From the NCBI RefSeq assembly GCF_017901155.1, contig NZ_CP072800.1, positions 186,001-250,000 of the forward strand: a stretch of DNA of 64,000 nt, read 5' to 3'. Source of the stretch: Candidatus Thiothrix anitrata (lineage in GTDB: Bacteria > Pseudomonadota > Gammaproteobacteria > Thiotrichales > Thiotrichaceae). The position numbers were made by a program, and so were the translations under genes. Numbering within the stretch: the stretch's first letter is position 1; each line of letters opens with the position of its first letter. Positions 8,139-18,879 of this stretch are shown piece after piece. Under the pieces are notes generated by a model. The model saw only the letters and a program-made list of their open reading frames with translations. It was not told the DNA's origin and searched no databases.

Positions 8139-10841
8139 TCAACTCAGCTTACCGTGGCAATGCTTGTATTTCTTACCAGAACCACACGGGCACGGATCAT
8201 TACGTCCAATTTTCTCACCTTCACGTTTAAAGGTGTCATCACCTACCACAGCATCGACGATCTCATCATCGTCTACCAATACACTGCTGGCACTAGGGTG
8301 GCTAAACTGCATCGGCTGTTCAGAGTGCGTTTCCAGTTCCGCAATAGCGGCCTGCGGCTCCTGTAATTGAATCCGCATCAGGAAAGCAATCACATCGTGT
8401 TTGAGACGCTCTAATAGCTGCTCAAACATTTCAAAGGCTTCACGCTTGTATTCCTGTTTAGGATTTTTCTGCGCGTAACCACGCAAACCCACACTTTGAC
8501 GCAAGTAGTCCATCGCCGCCAAATGCTCTTTCCACTCCGTATCCAACACATGCAACATGACATCACGCTCCAAACGTCGCATGTTCGGCTCGGAAATCAT
8601 CTCTTCCTTATGCTTCAGTACTTCTGCTACCTGCTCCTGAATACGGTCACGCAAGAGCTCTTCGTATAAGTTCTTTTCAGTCGCCAGCCAATGCTTAATG
8701 GGCAAATCCAAACCAAAATCGGTATAGAGCTGCTTATGAAGACCGTCAATATCCCACTGCTCATCAATACTTCCTGGCGGAACATGCTTCGCAAATAAGG
8801 TATCGACCACATCTTCACGGATATTTGCAATCATATCGGCGATGTCATCGGCTTCCAGCAATTCATTACGCTGCCCGTACACTACCTTACGCTGGTCGTT
8901 GGCAACATCATCGTATTCCAACAAGTGTTTACGAATATCGTAGTTGTGTGCTTCCACTTTGCGCTGAGCATTTTCAATCGACTTGGAAACCAAACCTGCT
9001 TCGATTGCCTGACCTTTTTCCATCCCCAAACGCTGCATCATGCCTTTGACCCGCTCAGAAGCAAAAATACGCATGAGTGTGTCTTCAAGCGACAGGAAGA
9101 AACGTGAGGAACCGGGGTCACCCTGACGACCTGAACGACCGCGCAACTGATTGTCAATCCGCCGTGATTCGTGACGCTCTGTACCCAAAATATGTAAACC
9201 ACCGGAAGCAACCACAGCATCATGGCGTTTTTTCCACAAAGCACGAATCTTCTCTTCGGCTTCAGGATTCGGCGCGGCCAATTGACGTAACTCTTCCTCT
9301 AAGCTACCACCCAACACAATATCCGTACCACGCCCAGCCATATTGGTAGCAATCGTCACTGCACCGGGACGACCTGCATTCGCAACAATATGCGCTTCGC
9401 GTTCGTGTTGTTTTGCATTGAGTACTTCATGCGGGATTCTCAATGCCTTGAGCTTATTGGAAACCAATTCGGAGGTATCAATCGAAGCCGTTCCCACCAA
9501 AATCGGGCGACCTTTCTCCACTTCAAGTTGAATTTCTTTGATAATCGCTTCGTATTTTTCTTCTGCTGTCAAAAACACCAGATCATTGGCATCCTTACGA
9601 ATCATCGGACGATGGGTCGGAATAACCACAACCTCTAAGGCATAAATTTGCTGTAACTCAAACGCCTCGGTATCCGCCGTACCGGTCATGCCGGAAAGCT
9701 TTTCATACAAACGGAAATAGTTCTGGAAGGTAATCGAGGCCAGCGTTTGGTTTTCCGCCTGAATTTCAACTTCTTCTTTGGCTTCAATCGCTTGATGCAA
9801 ACCTTCAGACCAACGGCGACCCGGCATGGTGCGCCCGGTAAACTCATCGACAATGACGATTTTGCCGTCACGCACAATGTAATCGACGTTACGCTGGAAC
9901 AATACATGTGCACGTAAACCAGCATTCAGATGGTGCAGCACACTAATGCTAATGGTGTCGTACAAGCTCTGGCCTTCTGGCAAAATACCCGAATCGCTCA
10001 ACAACTGTTCAACACGCTCTTGCCCGGCTTCTGTCAAATATACCTGACGCGCTTTCTCATCAACCGAGTAGTCGCCCTCGCCTTCTTCTTCAAGCTGCTT
10101 GGTCAGTTGCGGAATAATGCTATTGATCGCGGTATACAATTGTGAAGCATCATGACTCGGCCCTGAAATAATCAACGGAGTCCGTGCTTCATCAATCAGG
10201 ATAGAGTCAACCTCATCCACGATGGCATAGTGCAAAGGACGCTGCACCCGATCTTCCTTACGGAAGGCCATATTATCCCGCAAGTAATCAAAGCCGAATT
10301 CATTATTGGTACCGTAAGTAATATCCGCAGCATACGCTTCACGCCGCTGATCAGAACTTAAACCGTTTACAATGACACCCGTAGTCAAACCAAGGAAGCT
10401 GTACAAACGTGCCATCTGTGCTGCGTCACGTTGCGCCAGATAATCGTTCACCGTAATGACATGCATCCCATGTCCCGGTAAAGCATTCAAATACGCAGCC
10501 AGCGTTGCTACTAAAGTTTTGCCTTCACCCGTGCGCATTTCAGCAATTTTGCCGTCATGCAACACCATCCCACCGATCATTTGCACATCGTAATGGCGCA
10601 TTCCTAAGGTACGCTGCCCCGCTTCGCGCACAACCGCAAAAGCTTCCGGCAATAAGCTGTCCAAGGCTTCGTCTTTGGCTAAACGCGCCCGAAACTCTAC
10701 GGTCTTAGCCGCCAATTGCGCATCAGACAAGGCACGGTACTGATCTTCCAGTACATTGATTTTTTTGACTAGTTTGGAATAAGACTTAACCAGACGGTCA
10801 TTGCGGCTGCCAAAAATTTTTCTGGCTACGGAACCCAACAT
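8139..10841 (-). CDS. secA: Preprotein translocase ATPase SecA
   Basis: The motor ATPase of Sec-dependent export, 900 residues. Features in order: Walker A ([11 protein letters not shown]), the Walker B region [21 protein letters not shown], motif VI region [13 protein letters not shown], and a C-terminal SecB/zinc-binding tail ([18 protein letters not shown]). A stable hairpin followed by a T-rich run ends only about 28 nt before the start codon, on the coding strand (see the separate entry). That leaves little room for an independent promoter. E. coli regulates secA through the upstream secM gene; no SecM-like arrest peptide is seen here. Confidence 0.98.
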   Translation of the reverse strand: MLGSVARKIFGSRNDRLVKSYSKLVKKINVLEDQYRALSDAQLAAKTVEFRARLAKDEALDSLLPEAFAVVREAGQRTLGMRHYDVQMIGGMVLHDGKIAEMRTGEGKTLVATLAAYLNALPGHGMHVITVNDYLAQRDAAQMARLYSFLGLTTGVIVNGLSSDQRREAYAADITYGTNNEFGFDYLRDNMAFRKEDRVQRPLHYAIVDEVDSILIDEARTPLIISGPSHDASQLYTAINSIIPQLTKQLEEEGEGDYSVDEKARQVYLTEAGQERVEQLLSDSGILPEGQSLYDTISISVLHHLNAGLRAHVLFQRNVDYIVRDGKIVIVDEFTGRTMPGRRWSEGLHQAIEAKEEVEIQAENQTLASITFQNYFRLYEKLSGMTGTADTEAFELQQIYALEVVVIPTHRPMIRKDANDLVFLTAEEKYEAIIKEIQLEVEKGRPILVGTASIDTSELVSNKLKALRIPHEVLNAKQHEREAHIVANAGRPGAVTIATNMAGRGTDIVLGGSLEEELRQLAAPNPEAEEKIRALWKKRHDAVVASGGLHILGTERHESRRIDNQLRGRSGRQGDPGSSRFFLSLEDTLMRIFASERVKGMMQRLGMEKGQAIEAGLVSKSIENAQRKVEAHNYDIRKHLLEYDDVANDQRKVVYGQRNELLEADDIADMIANIREDVVDTLFAKHVPPGSIDEQWDIDGLHKQLYTDFGLDLPIKHWLATEKNLYEELLRDRIQEQVAEVLKHKEEMISEPNMRRLERDVMLHVLDTEWKEHLAAMDYLRQSVGLRGYAQKNPKQEYKREAFEMFEQLLERLKHDVIAFLMRIQLQEPQAAIAELETHSEQPMQFSHPSASSVLVDDDEIVDAVVGDDTFKREGEKIGRNDPCPCGSGKKYKHCHGKLS

Positions 10842-10869
10842 AGTTTTGCTCTCTTGTATCCTTGTCCAA

Positions 10870-10918
10870 AGAAAAAGTCCGGCTGTAGTTATATGCTAGG
10901 CATATCGCTACACCGGAC
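10870..10918 (-). terminator. Intrinsic terminator or attenuator upstream of secA
   Basis: Read on the minus strand, GTCCGGTGTAG pairs with CTACAGCCGGAC across an inner palindrome ATATGC-CTA-GCATAT. The hairpin is followed by TTTTTCTTT. It lies between the M23 peptidase gene and secA, and its U-tract ends about 28 nt before the secA ATG. It could end the peptidase transcript or act as an attenuator within the secA leader. Confidence 0.7.
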
Positions 10919-10978
10919 GGTGTGTATACAGTATATAGCGGATTAACTGGCTGTACGGTGAATTTTTGGCAATGTTAA

Positions 10979-11938
10979 TTACTCAGCATGACCAAGAAAA
11001 TCTCGCGGATCTACCTGTTCACCGTTACGCAATACTTCTAAGTGCAAATGCGGTCCGGTGGAGCGACCCGTGCTACCCATTTTAGCCACTAAATCACCTT
11101 TTTTCACCACTGAACCTTCCTTCATAAGACTACTGCTCAGATGCGCATAACGACTGATTAAACCATCACCATGATCAACTTCCAACACATTGCCGTAGCC
11201 ATCACCACGATTACCTGAGAAAGATGCCACACCACCACCCACTGCATAAATATCAGTGCCATGAGGCCCCGCGTAATCAACTCCTTTGTGCAGTTTGTAA
11301 CGCCCATTGAAAGGATCACGTCGAAATCCAAATTCAGAGGAAATATAACCGCTTAATACCGGACGAGCAGACGGTCGTACCTCTTCTTGCAGACTCAAAC
11401 CTTCCATGATTTGCTCCAAGGTCGCCATCATACCCCTATGACGGTCAATATCATTTTCTGCTTTTTGAAAAGCACTCAATAACTCTTGTGAAGTGGAATG
11501 TTGCACGGGCGTTACGACATCTACCGCTAAACCACCGCGCCCCGGCTTCTGATCCAAGGCAAATTCAGCCGGATCTAACTTAGCCTTATCCGCAACACGT
11601 TTAGCCAAGGCATTCAAACGTACAATTTCTGCTTCTAATGCTCCCAAACGCACCGCCAAGGTATCAACATCCACGGTGTAATTCGCGTAAGCTTTTTTGA
11701 TTTGATCTACTGTACTGATTTGCTGCTCAATGGCAGAGATGATTTTACCCGCGTCACCTTGTGATAACGGCGCGTTTTGTGGTGTAGCATCAAGCTGGTA
11801 CAAACCCAACATCTGATTAACAGACAATCCTATAATCAAAAGAGCTACCAAACCCGCAGGAACAATCAAATGTTTCCAAGGGTGAAGACTAAATGACGCA
11901 CGGCGTGAACCGTCATCACTCAAACAAATTACTTTCAC
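10979..11938 (-). CDS. M23 family metallopeptidase (murein endopeptidase-like), membrane anchored
   Basis: A 319-residue protein with one N-terminal transmembrane segment (about residues 26-48), a predicted coiled coil (about 65-120), and a C-terminal LytM/M23 domain (about 190-315). The Zn ligands are seen as HKGVD (H, D) and GPHLHLEV (HxH). All catalytic residues appear intact, so it may cleave peptidoglycan cross-links rather than act as a pseudo-activator. A gene of this type between lpxC and secA is common in Gammaproteobacteria that lack secM. Confidence 0.9.
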   Translation of the reverse strand: MKVICLSDDGSRRASFSLHPWKHLIVPAGLVALLIIGLSVNQMLGLYQLDATPQNAPLSQGDAGKIISAIEQQISTVDQIKKAYANYTVDVDTLAVRLGALEAEIVRLNALAKRVADKAKLDPAEFALDQKPGRGGLAVDVVTPVQHSTSQELLSAFQKAENDIDRHRGMMATLEQIMEGLSLQEEVRPSARPVLSGYISSEFGFRRDPFNGRYKLHKGVDYAGPHGTDIYAVGGGVASFSGNRGDGYGNVLEVDHGDGLISRYAHLSSSLMKEGSVVKKGDLVAKMGSTGRSTGPHLHLEVLRNGEQVDPRDFLGHAE

Positions 11939-12027
11939 GGTCGTAAATCCCTCAACTTCCTTACTAGGTTAGACGCGTCGCCATCCTTATAATAGTGGTT
12001 ATTGTAGCCGATGAACGTATAGACAGC

Positions 12028-12453
12028 ATGAGAAAGATCAACCATTTGATAAATAGGCAAATAGCTGAAAGGCTGGAACAACAGGATAAACTGTCGGCGG
12101 AAATCAGTCAGTTTCTGTCGTTGACGACGGAAAACCGCATCTGGCCAATACTGAAAAATCACCGGCTGACACTCTTGACCGATGACCCCCACCTTGCACT
12201 GCAAGCTAGGTTTCAGCAAAACACGCTGGGTAAACATCTAAGCAAACGCCTAAACCTCAAAATTAGTGCGCTGCATATTAAATTGATTAGTTTACCGTTT
12301 GCAAGCTTTGTGCAAAAAAACAACGGATTTCAATTATCTGACAACGCCGCTCAAGTCGTGCGCAGCATTGCGCAAGGTATCAATGACCATGAATTACAGG
12401 CTTGCATGTTGAGGCTCGTGACCACCGCCAATGCGCCACGCCAGCATTTTTAG
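12028..12453 (+). CDS. DciA-like (DUF721) protein
   Basis: A 141-residue basic protein of the DUF721 family. The family includes DciA, the replicative-helicase loader or operator of bacteria that lack DnaC/DnaI. The first 90 residues (MRKINHLIN to about LKISALH) carry the family pattern: [21 protein letters not shown], then a helix with [15 protein letters not shown] chose the ATG at 12028; an in-frame upstream start at 11995 would add 11 untypical residues. It is transcribed against its neighbours, and its last 4 nt overlap the 3' end of lpxC. A dnaB gene is present at 42.2 kb, and no dnaC is seen in this window. Confidence 0.7.
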   Translation: MRKINHLINRQIAERLEQQDKLSAEISQFLSLTTENRIWPILKNHRLTLLTDDPHLALQARFQQNTLGKHLSKRLNLKISALHIKLISLPFASFVQKNNGFQLSDNAAQVVRSIAQGINDHELQACMLRLVTTANAPRQHF

Positions 12454-13367
12454 ATCGGAGCTAAAAGGTAATCATTGGCGAAGATTGCCTGCTGTTTATT
12501 ATCTTCCGTCATTGTGACCATTTCCCATGCATCTTGCTGCTGGAGCAACTCACGTACTAACAAGTTATTGATTGCATGTCCTGACTTATGGGCTTGATAA
12601 TAACCAATAATACCGTGACCCAAGGTGTACAAATCACCAATAGCATCAAGAATTTTGTGACGGATAAACTCATCGCTGTAGCGTAAACCATCCTGATTCA
12701 ATACCCGATAATCGTCCAACACAATGGCATTTTCCAAACTACCGCCCAACCCTAAGTTACGGGAACGTAACATTTCCACATCGCGCATAAAACCAAAAGT
12801 ACGTGCCCGTGAAATTTCACTAGCATACGCTTGCTGGGAAAAATCAATTTCGAGGTATTGCGCCGTCGCGTTTACCGCCGGATGATTGAAGTCAATCTCA
12901 AAACTGGCTTTAAAACCATCATATGGCAGTAGTTTTGCCCAACCATCACCACGATGAGCTTCAAGCGGCTTTTTGATACGGATAAAGCGTTTCGGCGACA
13001 TCAACTCCTCAATGCCCGCCGACTGTAACAAGTACAAAAAAGGCGAAGCACTGCCATCCATGATAGGGATTTCTGGTGCGTCCAAATCAACATAGAGATT
13101 ATCAATACCCAACGCTGCCAACGCCGATAACAAATGCTCAACCGTGGCAACTTTCACATCATTTTGCACTAAAGCTGTACACAACATAGTTTCCGCAACA
13201 CGCTCTGGGTGCAGCTCTACCAAGGTAGGCGGGATCACATCGACACGCCGGAATACAATGCCGGTGTTAGAGGCCGCAGGACGCAACGCCATCGACACTT
13301 TCTGACCGGAATGTAAGCCAATACCGACAGTTGAAACTACTTGCTTAATCGTCCGTTGCCTTAGCAT
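12450..13367 (-). CDS. lpxC: UDP-3-O-acyl-N-acetylglucosamine deacetylase LpxC
   Basis: The zinc-dependent deacetylase that commits UDP-acyl-GlcNAc to lipid A synthesis. It has 305 residues, the usual length. Zinc ligands and catalytic residues are visible: H in [13 protein letters not shown] (about residue 78) and H, D, H in [20 protein letters not shown] and [10 protein letters not shown]. It belongs to the dcw neighbourhood but is separated from ftsZ by an IS30-family insertion, so it probably relies on the promoter at 13405-13433. Confidence 0.97.
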   Translation of the reverse strand: MLRQRTIKQVVSTVGIGLHSGQKVSMALRPAASNTGIVFRRVDVIPPTLVELHPERVAETMLCTALVQNDVKVATVEHLLSALAALGIDNLYVDLDAPEIPIMDGSASPFLYLLQSAGIEELMSPKRFIRIKKPLEAHRGDGWAKLLPYDGFKASFEIDFNHPAVNATAQYLEIDFSQQAYASEISRARTFGFMRDVEMLRSRNLGLGGSLENAIVLDDYRVLNQDGLRYSDEFIRHKILDAIGDLYTLGHGIIGYYQAHKSGHAINNLLVRELLQQQDAWEMVTMTEDNKQQAIFANDYLLAPI

Positions 13368-13404
13368 GATACCCCCGAATAAGATTTTAACCGCGCCGTT
13401 CTTA

Positions 13405-13433
13405 AATATAGACGCATTTTATTGAATGGTGAA
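13405..13433 (-). promoter_or_regulatory. lpxC: Predicted sigma-70 promoter of lpxC
   Basis: On the minus strand, TTCACC (13433-13428) and TATATT (13410-13405) are separated by 17 nt, with the lpxC ATG 38 nt downstream. The -35 box is a 4/6 match and overlaps the GAATTC at the edge of the insertion element. Confidence 0.5.
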
Positions 13434-13434
13434 T

Positions 13435-14433
13435 TCAAGTAATAAGTGCATAACCCACCAACTTTTCAGCATCCATGCCGGATAGCTCGCGGAACACCTC
13501 GTAAGGTGTCTTGAACCCCAGACACTTCCTTGGTCTGTTGTTGAGTTTATGCACAGCCTCAACTACCTGTCGGGTGGTCACGTCCAATAGCCCCATTGCC
13601 TTGGGGAAGTATTGGCGTAACAGCCCATTGGCATTCTCATTTTGCCCACGCTCCCACGAATGGTAGGGCTTGGCGAAATACGTTTCGCACCCAATGGCTT
13701 GGGCAACTTGCTCATGTTTGGCAAACTCCTTGCCGTTATCGAAGGTGAGCGTGTGTACGTAATCCTTGAAGCCGGACAGTAAGCTAATAATGCTGCTGGT
13801 CACTGCCTCTGCGGTCTTGTTTGCCACCGGTAGAGCTAGGCGTAGCTTGGATTTGCGTTCGTCCAGCGTCACCAGTGCGCCTTTGTGACTCTTGCCAATC
13901 ATGGTGTCCGCTTCCCAGTCGCCCAGCCGTTCACGCTGGTTGGCGACTTCCGGGCGTTCCTCAATGTCCACCCGGTTAGGGATGCCTTTGACACTGCCAG
14001 TGCCACTACCATAACGTTTGCGGTATTTCTTCGCATGACGGCGCAGGTTCAGGTATAGCTTACCGCCCGCACGCTTATCCTTCAGCACGTGCTGGTAGAT
14101 GGTTTCATGGCAAACACTCGCTTTACCATCGGCTTTCAGCCTGCCACTGATTTGCTCTGGACTCCACTGCTGTTCTTCCAACAATGTACCAATGTTGCCC
14201 GCCAGCTCTGGGGTCAACTTGACCACCTTGGGCTTCTCAACATGCCGTTGCTGTGCTTTGGCGTGCGCTTGTTTGTGCCGGTAGCCGCGTTGCCCTCGGT
14301 TGCGGGTCAGTTCACGGTGGATCGTCGATTGGCTGCGCCCCAAGGCGAGGGCTATTGTTGACTCCGACTCCTTCATCTTGTGCCGTGTTTCGATATAATA
14401 CCTCTCCTCAGAGGTAAGGTGTGTGTAAGTCAT
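13435..14433 (-). CDS. IS30-family transposase
   Basis: A 332-residue DDE transposase. The N-terminal HTH (HLTSEERYYIETRHKMKESE, then ALGRSQSTIHRELTRN) and the catalytic triad are clear: D in GDWEADTMIGK, D in LTFDNGKEFAKH, E in SWERGQNENANGLLRQYFPK. The frame is complete, so the element may still be active. The last codons and stop lie in the left inverted repeat, as is common in compact IS elements. It is inserted between ftsZ and lpxC in the same orientation as both. Confidence 0.95.
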   Translation of the reverse strand: MTYTHLTSEERYYIETRHKMKESESTIALALGRSQSTIHRELTRNRGQRGYRHKQAHAKAQQRHVEKPKVVKLTPELAGNIGTLLEEQQWSPEQISGRLKADGKASVCHETIYQHVLKDKRAGGKLYLNLRRHAKKYRKRYGSGTGSVKGIPNRVDIEERPEVANQRERLGDWEADTMIGKSHKGALVTLDERKSKLRLALPVANKTAEAVTSSIISLLSGFKDYVHTLTFDNGKEFAKHEQVAQAIGCETYFAKPYHSWERGQNENANGLLRQYFPKAMGLLDVTTRQVVEAVHKLNNRPRKCLGFKTPYEVFRELSGMDAEKLVGYALIT

Positions 14434-14543
14434 GAAGCTCTCCCGTCAGTGGTTTTTCGGGATGCTTTTTACCACATCTTGCCTCTGACCTTATGAGGAA
14501 AGCCGCATCCCGTCTCGATTAACGGGTTATGCACTTATGATAC
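13437..14543 (-). mobile_element. IS30-family insertion sequence (about 1.1 kb)
   Basis: Terminal inverted repeats are visible: ATAAGTGCATAACCC at 13442-13456 and its exact complement at 14524-14538, with weaker similarity outward. Both ends are bounded by GAATTC (13431-13436 and 14544-14549). The GAATTC copies may be a target duplication, although 6 bp is longer than the usual 2-3 bp for this family, or part of the repeats. The exact ends are uncertain by a few bases. One transposase gene is the only cargo. Confidence 0.85.
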
Positions 14544-14663
14544 GAATTCGCCAATTTTAACAAACGAGGCGTGAACGATTTTATCCCACACACAGAGAAA
14601 CCACCTGAAAATCCACCTGCCCAAACAGATTTTCAGGTGATCCTGTATCAGTCATTGCGCCAT

Positions 14664-14693
14664 AAAAAGTGGCTGAGAGCAAAGCTCAGCCAC
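14664..14693 (-). terminator. Intrinsic terminator downstream of ftsZ
   Basis: On the minus strand GTGGCTGAG pairs with CTCAGCCAC (loop of 7 nt), followed by TTTTTATGG. It starts about 40 nt after the ftsZ stop and would close the dcw transcript before the IS. A second weaker inverted repeat (CACCTGAAAAT, 14602-14612, with its complement at 14629-14639) lies just beyond. Confidence 0.8.
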
Positions 14694-14730
14694 CAAGGGC
14701 ATGTTTAACTTTTAACAAACACAGCGGGTT

Positions 14731-15897
14731 TTAATCCGCCTGTTTACGCAAGAACGCCGGAATATCCAGATTATTTTCACCACCTTGACGGGCATAAGCT
14801 GGAATATCCAAGACATTATCATAACGGCCTCTTCCTGCTCCGACCGCAACTTTTTGAACTGGTTCCAATTGAACCGGCTGCAAACGTGCAACTTTACTCG
14901 GATGCTCAACGGCTTTAGGTGGTGCAACGGCTGCTTTGCCCACATCTTCCAAACCGGTTGCAACGATGGTGACGCGGATCTTGTCACCCAACTCTGGGTT
15001 CAAAGTCGTGCCAATAATCACGTTGGCATCATCGGCTGCAAATTGCCCGACCACCGAGCCGACTTCCTCGAACTCATGCATGGTCATGTCCAAGCCGCCG
15101 CTGATGCTAACCAAAATACCACGTGAACCATCCAAACGAATGTCTTCGAGTAACGGGCTGGAAATCGCCATTTCCGCCGCTTTGGAAGCACGGTCTTCAC
15201 CTTGCGCTTCACCAGAACCCATCATGGTAACACCACCACCTGACATCACCGCACGCACGTCTGCAAAGTCGACGTTGATTAAACCTGGGTTGGTAATCAG
15301 CTCAGCAATACCTTGCACCGCTTTGAGTAGTACGTCATTAGCTGCCTCAAAAGCAGACAGCAGTGATACGTTTTTACCCAAAGAAGTCAGAAGCTTCTGG
15401 TTAGGAATAGTAATCAAAGAATCAACGTACTTGTGCAGTTCGGCAATACCTTCATCGGCAGATTTTTTACGACGCGCACCTTCCAACAGAAATGGACGAG
15501 TTACCACCGCAACAGTCAAAATCCCCATATCGCGGGCAATTTCCGCAATCACTGGAGCCGCACCCGTCCCCGTACCACCACCCATGCCCGCAGTAATGAA
15601 TAACATATCCGTACCGCTGACCAGCTCCTTAATGCGTTCACGATCTTCAATCGCTGATTCACGCCCGATGTCAGGGTTTGCACCTGCACCCAAGCCTTTA
15701 GTTAAAGACGCACCCAATTGCAGCACGCTTTTAACCCCAATTCCGGCCAACGCTTGGGAATCGGTATTCGCGCAAATGTACTCAACACCTTCGATACCGG
15801 ATGCCAGCATGTGCTTGACAGCATTACCACCGCCTCCGCCGACACCGATTACCTTGATTGCAGCACCTTTAGCTGCACTGTCCATTAATTCAAACAT
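14731..15897 (-). CDS. ftsZ: Cell division GTPase FtsZ
   Basis: The tubulin homologue that forms the Z ring. It has 388 residues, with the glycine-rich [15 protein letters not shown] near the N-terminus, the tubulin signature GGGTGTGA at about residue 107, the T7 loop region [11 protein letters not shown], a variable linker (about 320-370), and the conserved C-terminal peptide [12 protein letters not shown] that binds FtsA/ZipA. It is the last gene of the dcw transcript, 17 nt after ftsA, and is followed by a terminator. Confidence 0.99.
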   Translation of the reverse strand: MFELMDSAAKGAAIKVIGVGGGGGNAVKHMLASGIEGVEYICANTDSQALAGIGVKSVLQLGASLTKGLGAGANPDIGRESAIEDRERIKELVSGTDMLFITAGMGGGTGTGAAPVIAEIARDMGILTVAVVTRPFLLEGARRKKSADEGIAELHKYVDSLITIPNQKLLTSLGKNVSLLSAFEAANDVLLKAVQGIAELITNPGLINVDFADVRAVMSGGGVTMMGSGEAQGEDRASKAAEMAISSPLLEDIRLDGSRGILVSISGGLDMTMHEFEEVGSVVGQFAADDANVIIGTTLNPELGDKIRVTIVATGLEDVGKAAVAPPKAVEHPSKVARLQPVQLEPVQKVAVGAGRGRYDNVLDIPAYARQGGENNLDIPAFLRKQAD

Positions 15898-15914
15898 GCC
15901 CGTATCTCCGACTG

Positions 15915-17159
15915 TTAAAAGTTACCGTTAAACCAGTTCTTCAAGCGATCCACCCACCCTTCTGACGAAGCAGTATTGGTAGCGTAAGTACGCTTGATTC
16001 CATAAGCCTGCTGTGCCATCCCGTACAACAGCAGCCCTACCCCAGTGGAATGGATAGGATTTTCGACTTCACCGTGCAGCCCACTCAAGTTACGAGGCAT
16101 ACCGATTCGCACCGGCATGTGAAACACCTCCTCTGCTAACTCGCGAACGCCCCGCATTTTGGAGGAGCCACCTGTCAACACGATGCCTGCACCAATACGC
16201 TCTTCATAACCGCTACGCCGCAGCTCTTGCAGAACGAGTGAAAAAAGTTCTTCATAACGCGGCTCAATCACCGATGCCAAGGTTTGTACCGACAGACTAC
16301 GCGGTTCACGCTCACCTACACCCGGCACTTCGATCAATTCATCCGCATCAACTAACTGGCGCAAAGCCCGTCCGTAACGGATTTTGATTTCCTCGGCGTG
16401 CTGCGTAGGGGTACGTACTGCCACCGCAATATCATTGGTCACCTGATCACCCGCAATCGGAATAACCGCTGTATGGTGAATAGAGCCATTCATAAACACC
16501 GCAATGTCACTCGTACCACCACCAATATCGACCAAACACACACCGAGTTCTTTCTCATCCTCTTCCAACACTGCGTAGCTGGAAGCCACCTGTTCGAGAA
16601 TAATGTCCTCAACATTCAAGCCGCAGCGCTCTACACACTTCACTAGATTTTGTGCCGCACTGTGTGCCGCCGTCACCAAATGCACTCGCGCTTCTAAACG
16701 CACTCCGGACATGCCGATTGGCTCACGAATACCTTCTTGCTGGTCAATCACGTATTCCTGAGGTAACACGTGCAAAATACGTTGATCCGCCGGAATCGCT
16801 ACCGCACGTGCCGCATCCATCACCCGTTCCACGTCGGCTTCGGTTACTTCCTTCTCCCGAATCGCCACAATTCCGTGCGAATTCAAACTACGTACATGGC
16901 TGCCAGCAATCCCCACATATACCGTGTGAATCTGCGTGCCTGCCATCAACTCAGCTTCTTCCACTGCACGCTGAATGGATTGAATGGTGGATTCGATATT
17001 CACCACCACACCTTTTTTCATACCACGTGATGGATAAGAACCCAACCCAATGATTCCCAAACGCCCGTTGTCATTAACTTCACCGACGAGGGCAACCACT
17101 TTTGAAGTTCCCAAATCCAGTGCAACAATCACGTCATGTTCTGCTTTCTTTGACATCAT
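15915..17159 (-). CDS. ftsA: Cell division actin-like protein FtsA
   Basis: The actin-fold ATPase that tethers FtsZ to the membrane. It is 414 residues from the first of two adjacent ATGs (17159 or 17156). Visible features: [19 protein letters not shown] (phosphate 1), the SHS2/1C region, [15 protein letters not shown] (phosphate 2), [14 protein letters not shown] (adenosine motif), and a C-terminal amphipathic tail ending [13 protein letters not shown]. The start overlaps the ftsQ stop as TAATG. Confidence 0.98.
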   Translation of the reverse strand: MMSKKAEHDVIVALDLGTSKVVALVGEVNDNGRLGIIGLGSYPSRGMKKGVVVNIESTIQSIQRAVEEAELMAGTQIHTVYVGIAGSHVRSLNSHGIVAIREKEVTEADVERVMDAARAVAIPADQRILHVLPQEYVIDQQEGIREPIGMSGVRLEARVHLVTAAHSAAQNLVKCVERCGLNVEDIILEQVASSYAVLEEDEKELGVCLVDIGGGTSDIAVFMNGSIHHTAVIPIAGDQVTNDIAVAVRTPTQHAEEIKIRYGRALRQLVDADELIEVPGVGEREPRSLSVQTLASVIEPRYEELFSLVLQELRRSGYEERIGAGIVLTGGSSKMRGVRELAEEVFHMPVRIGMPRNLSGLHGEVENPIHSTGVGLLLYGMAQQAYGIKRTYATNTASSEGWVDRLKNWFNGNF

Positions 17160-17956
17160 TAACTCCTGCGGCTCTCGCCTGCTGCCTCCCGCAAGCTGAG
17201 CGGGGATTGCCTCCATTCCACTGCAAAACCGTTGGTATAGCGCAAATCAATGCGCCGCACGCTATCCAATTTACTCGCCAGTTCCCGCTGAAAACCGACC
17301 TTGAACCGTGCGATCCGTCGCTCGTGTTCTTCTGTCCCAATCAATACCTCAGGGCCACCCTTGAGCTTCATCCGCCATGAACCACGGGCATCTTCTGTCA
17401 GTTCTGACAATTCCAACGGCAAACCTTGCAACCACTTATTCACGGTAATAAAACGTTCCGCCATTTCCCGCCCCTTGTCTTCGGGGCTATACAGCGTTGG
17501 CAAAACTGCTCCCGGTAATTCCGCCGTAAACAATTCGCCGAACTGGTTCATAAGCCGCTCTTTCCCCCAAAACGCCAACGGCACTTGTTCCTCCACAACG
17601 ACCACCAAGCTAGTCGGCCATGACTTACGCAATGTCACACCACGCACCCAAGGCTGGGTTTCCAAATCCACCACCAACGCTTCCGCATCCAACAAATGCA
17701 AATTGGTTTGCGTGTATTTCTCAATAACCTTGCGTAGATCCTCATCTTTGATAAATTTCAAGTTACCTTGAACATCAATCTGACTAATGGGCAAGTTTTC
17801 TGGATTATTCAACATTGCACGCCCACCAAGCACACCGCCTAGCACCACCATAACCACAGCCATAACGACACTCAGCTTCAACCACCCAGCGGGTAGTTGC
17901 TTCAGCTTAAAGCCCGAAGTGGCACGTTTAGGTACAAGACGACGACGTTGAGTCAT
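17159..17956 (-). CDS. ftsQ: Cell division protein FtsQ
   Basis: A bitopic membrane protein that joins early and late divisome proteins. It has 265 residues: a basic cytoplasmic start, a transmembrane segment (about 27-48), a POTRA domain (ISQIDVQGNLKFIKDEDLRK) and the FtsQ beta domain containing KSWPTSLVVVVEEQVPLAFW. The start overlaps the ddl stop by 4 nt. Confidence 0.95.
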   Translation of the reverse strand: MTQRRRLVPKRATSGFKLKQLPAGWLKLSVVMAVVMVVLGGVLGGRAMLNNPENLPISQIDVQGNLKFIKDEDLRKVIEKYTQTNLHLLDAEALVVDLETQPWVRGVTLRKSWPTSLVVVVEEQVPLAFWGKERLMNQFGELFTAELPGAVLPTLYSPEDKGREMAERFITVNKWLQGLPLELSELTEDARGSWRMKLKGGPEVLIGTEEHERRIARFKVGFQRELASKLDSVRRIDLRYTNGFAVEWRQSPLSLREAAGESRRS

Positions 17957-18879
17957 GGCAATGTAGTCTCCAAAACACGAACAACCAACGTATTAAAATC
18001 CCAACCAATGGCACGCGCCCCCATTGGAATCAAGCTGTGATCAGTCATACCCGGATTGGTATTCACCTCAATCAACCATGCTTTACCCTGCTGGTCGCGC
18101 ATCAAGTCAACACGCCCCCAACCACGCCCACCAACTGCATCAAATGCCTGTTGCGCCAACACTTGCATGGCCTGTTCTTGCTCCGCATCCAACCCACAGG
18201 GGCAATGATAACGGGTGTCATCACGCAAGTATTTTGCCTCGTAATCGTAAAAACCACCGGGTACTTCCAAGCGAATCAACGGTAACGACTGTCCGGCAAC
18301 GATTCCGGCGGTATATTCCGCGCCCGTCACCCACTGCTCGGCAATCACCACCGCGCTGCACTGGGCGGCTTTGTGGTACGCCTCTACCAGATCTGCTGCC
18401 AGCGTCACTTTACTCATGCCAATGCTAGAACCTTCAGTCACAGGTTTTACCATCAATGGCAAACCCAATTCCGCCACCACATCCGCAAAATTCGTTTGCG
18501 CAGTCAATACCCGGTAAGCAGGTGTCGGTAAGCCCGCCCCCACCCACACACGCTTGGTCATCAGCTTATCCATACTGATTGCTGAAGCCATTACCCCGCA
18601 ACCGGTATAGGGAATGCCCAAAATCTCTAACGCGCCTTGCAATACGCCATCTTCACCACCTGCGCCGTGCACAATATTGAACACCCGATCGAAATTACCC
18701 GCCTGCAACACACTGAGAATATCGCGGTCAACATCAATTCCGTGCGCATCCACACCACTGGCCTGCAAACCTGCCAGTACTGCCGCACCACTGCGCAAGG
18801 ACACTGGCCTTTCAGCCGCCCAGCCACCAAACAATACCGCCACCTTACCAAATTTTTCCTGCATCGCTGCTTGAATCAT
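17953..18879 (-). CDS. ddl: D-alanine--D-alanine ligase
   Basis: An ATP-grasp ligase making D-Ala-D-Ala for the peptidoglycan stem peptide. It has 308 residues, with FGGWAAERPVSLRSG at the N-terminus, the ATP-grasp core PLMVKPVTEGSSIGMSKV, and the C-terminal Mg-binding WLIEVNTNPGMTDHSL. It directly follows murC (1 nt overlap). No murB lies between them, as in E. coli and unlike many other dcw clusters. Alanine racemase is encoded at 43.6 kb. Confidence 0.97.
   Translation of the reverse strand: MIQAAMQEKFGKVAVLFGGWAAERPVSLRSGAAVLAGLQASGVDAHGIDVDRDILSVLQAGNFDRVFNIVHGAGGEDGVLQGALEILGIPYTGCGVMASAISMDKLMTKRVWVGAGLPTPAYRVLTAQTNFADVVAELGLPLMVKPVTEGSSIGMSKVTLAADLVEAYHKAAQCSAVVIAEQWVTGAEYTAGIVAGQSLPLIRLEVPGGFYDYEAKYLRDDTRYHCPCGLDAEQEQAMQVLAQQAFDAVGGRGWGRVDLMRDQQGKAWLIEVNTNPGMTDHSLIPMGARAIGWDFNTLVVRVLETTLP

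Noticed and set aside
14936-15931. 331-residue open frame on the strand opposite ftsZ
   Set aside because: It mirrors a high-bias conserved gene, has no ribosome binding site, and its sequence (Ser/Pro/Thr-rich) is a typical antisense shadow.
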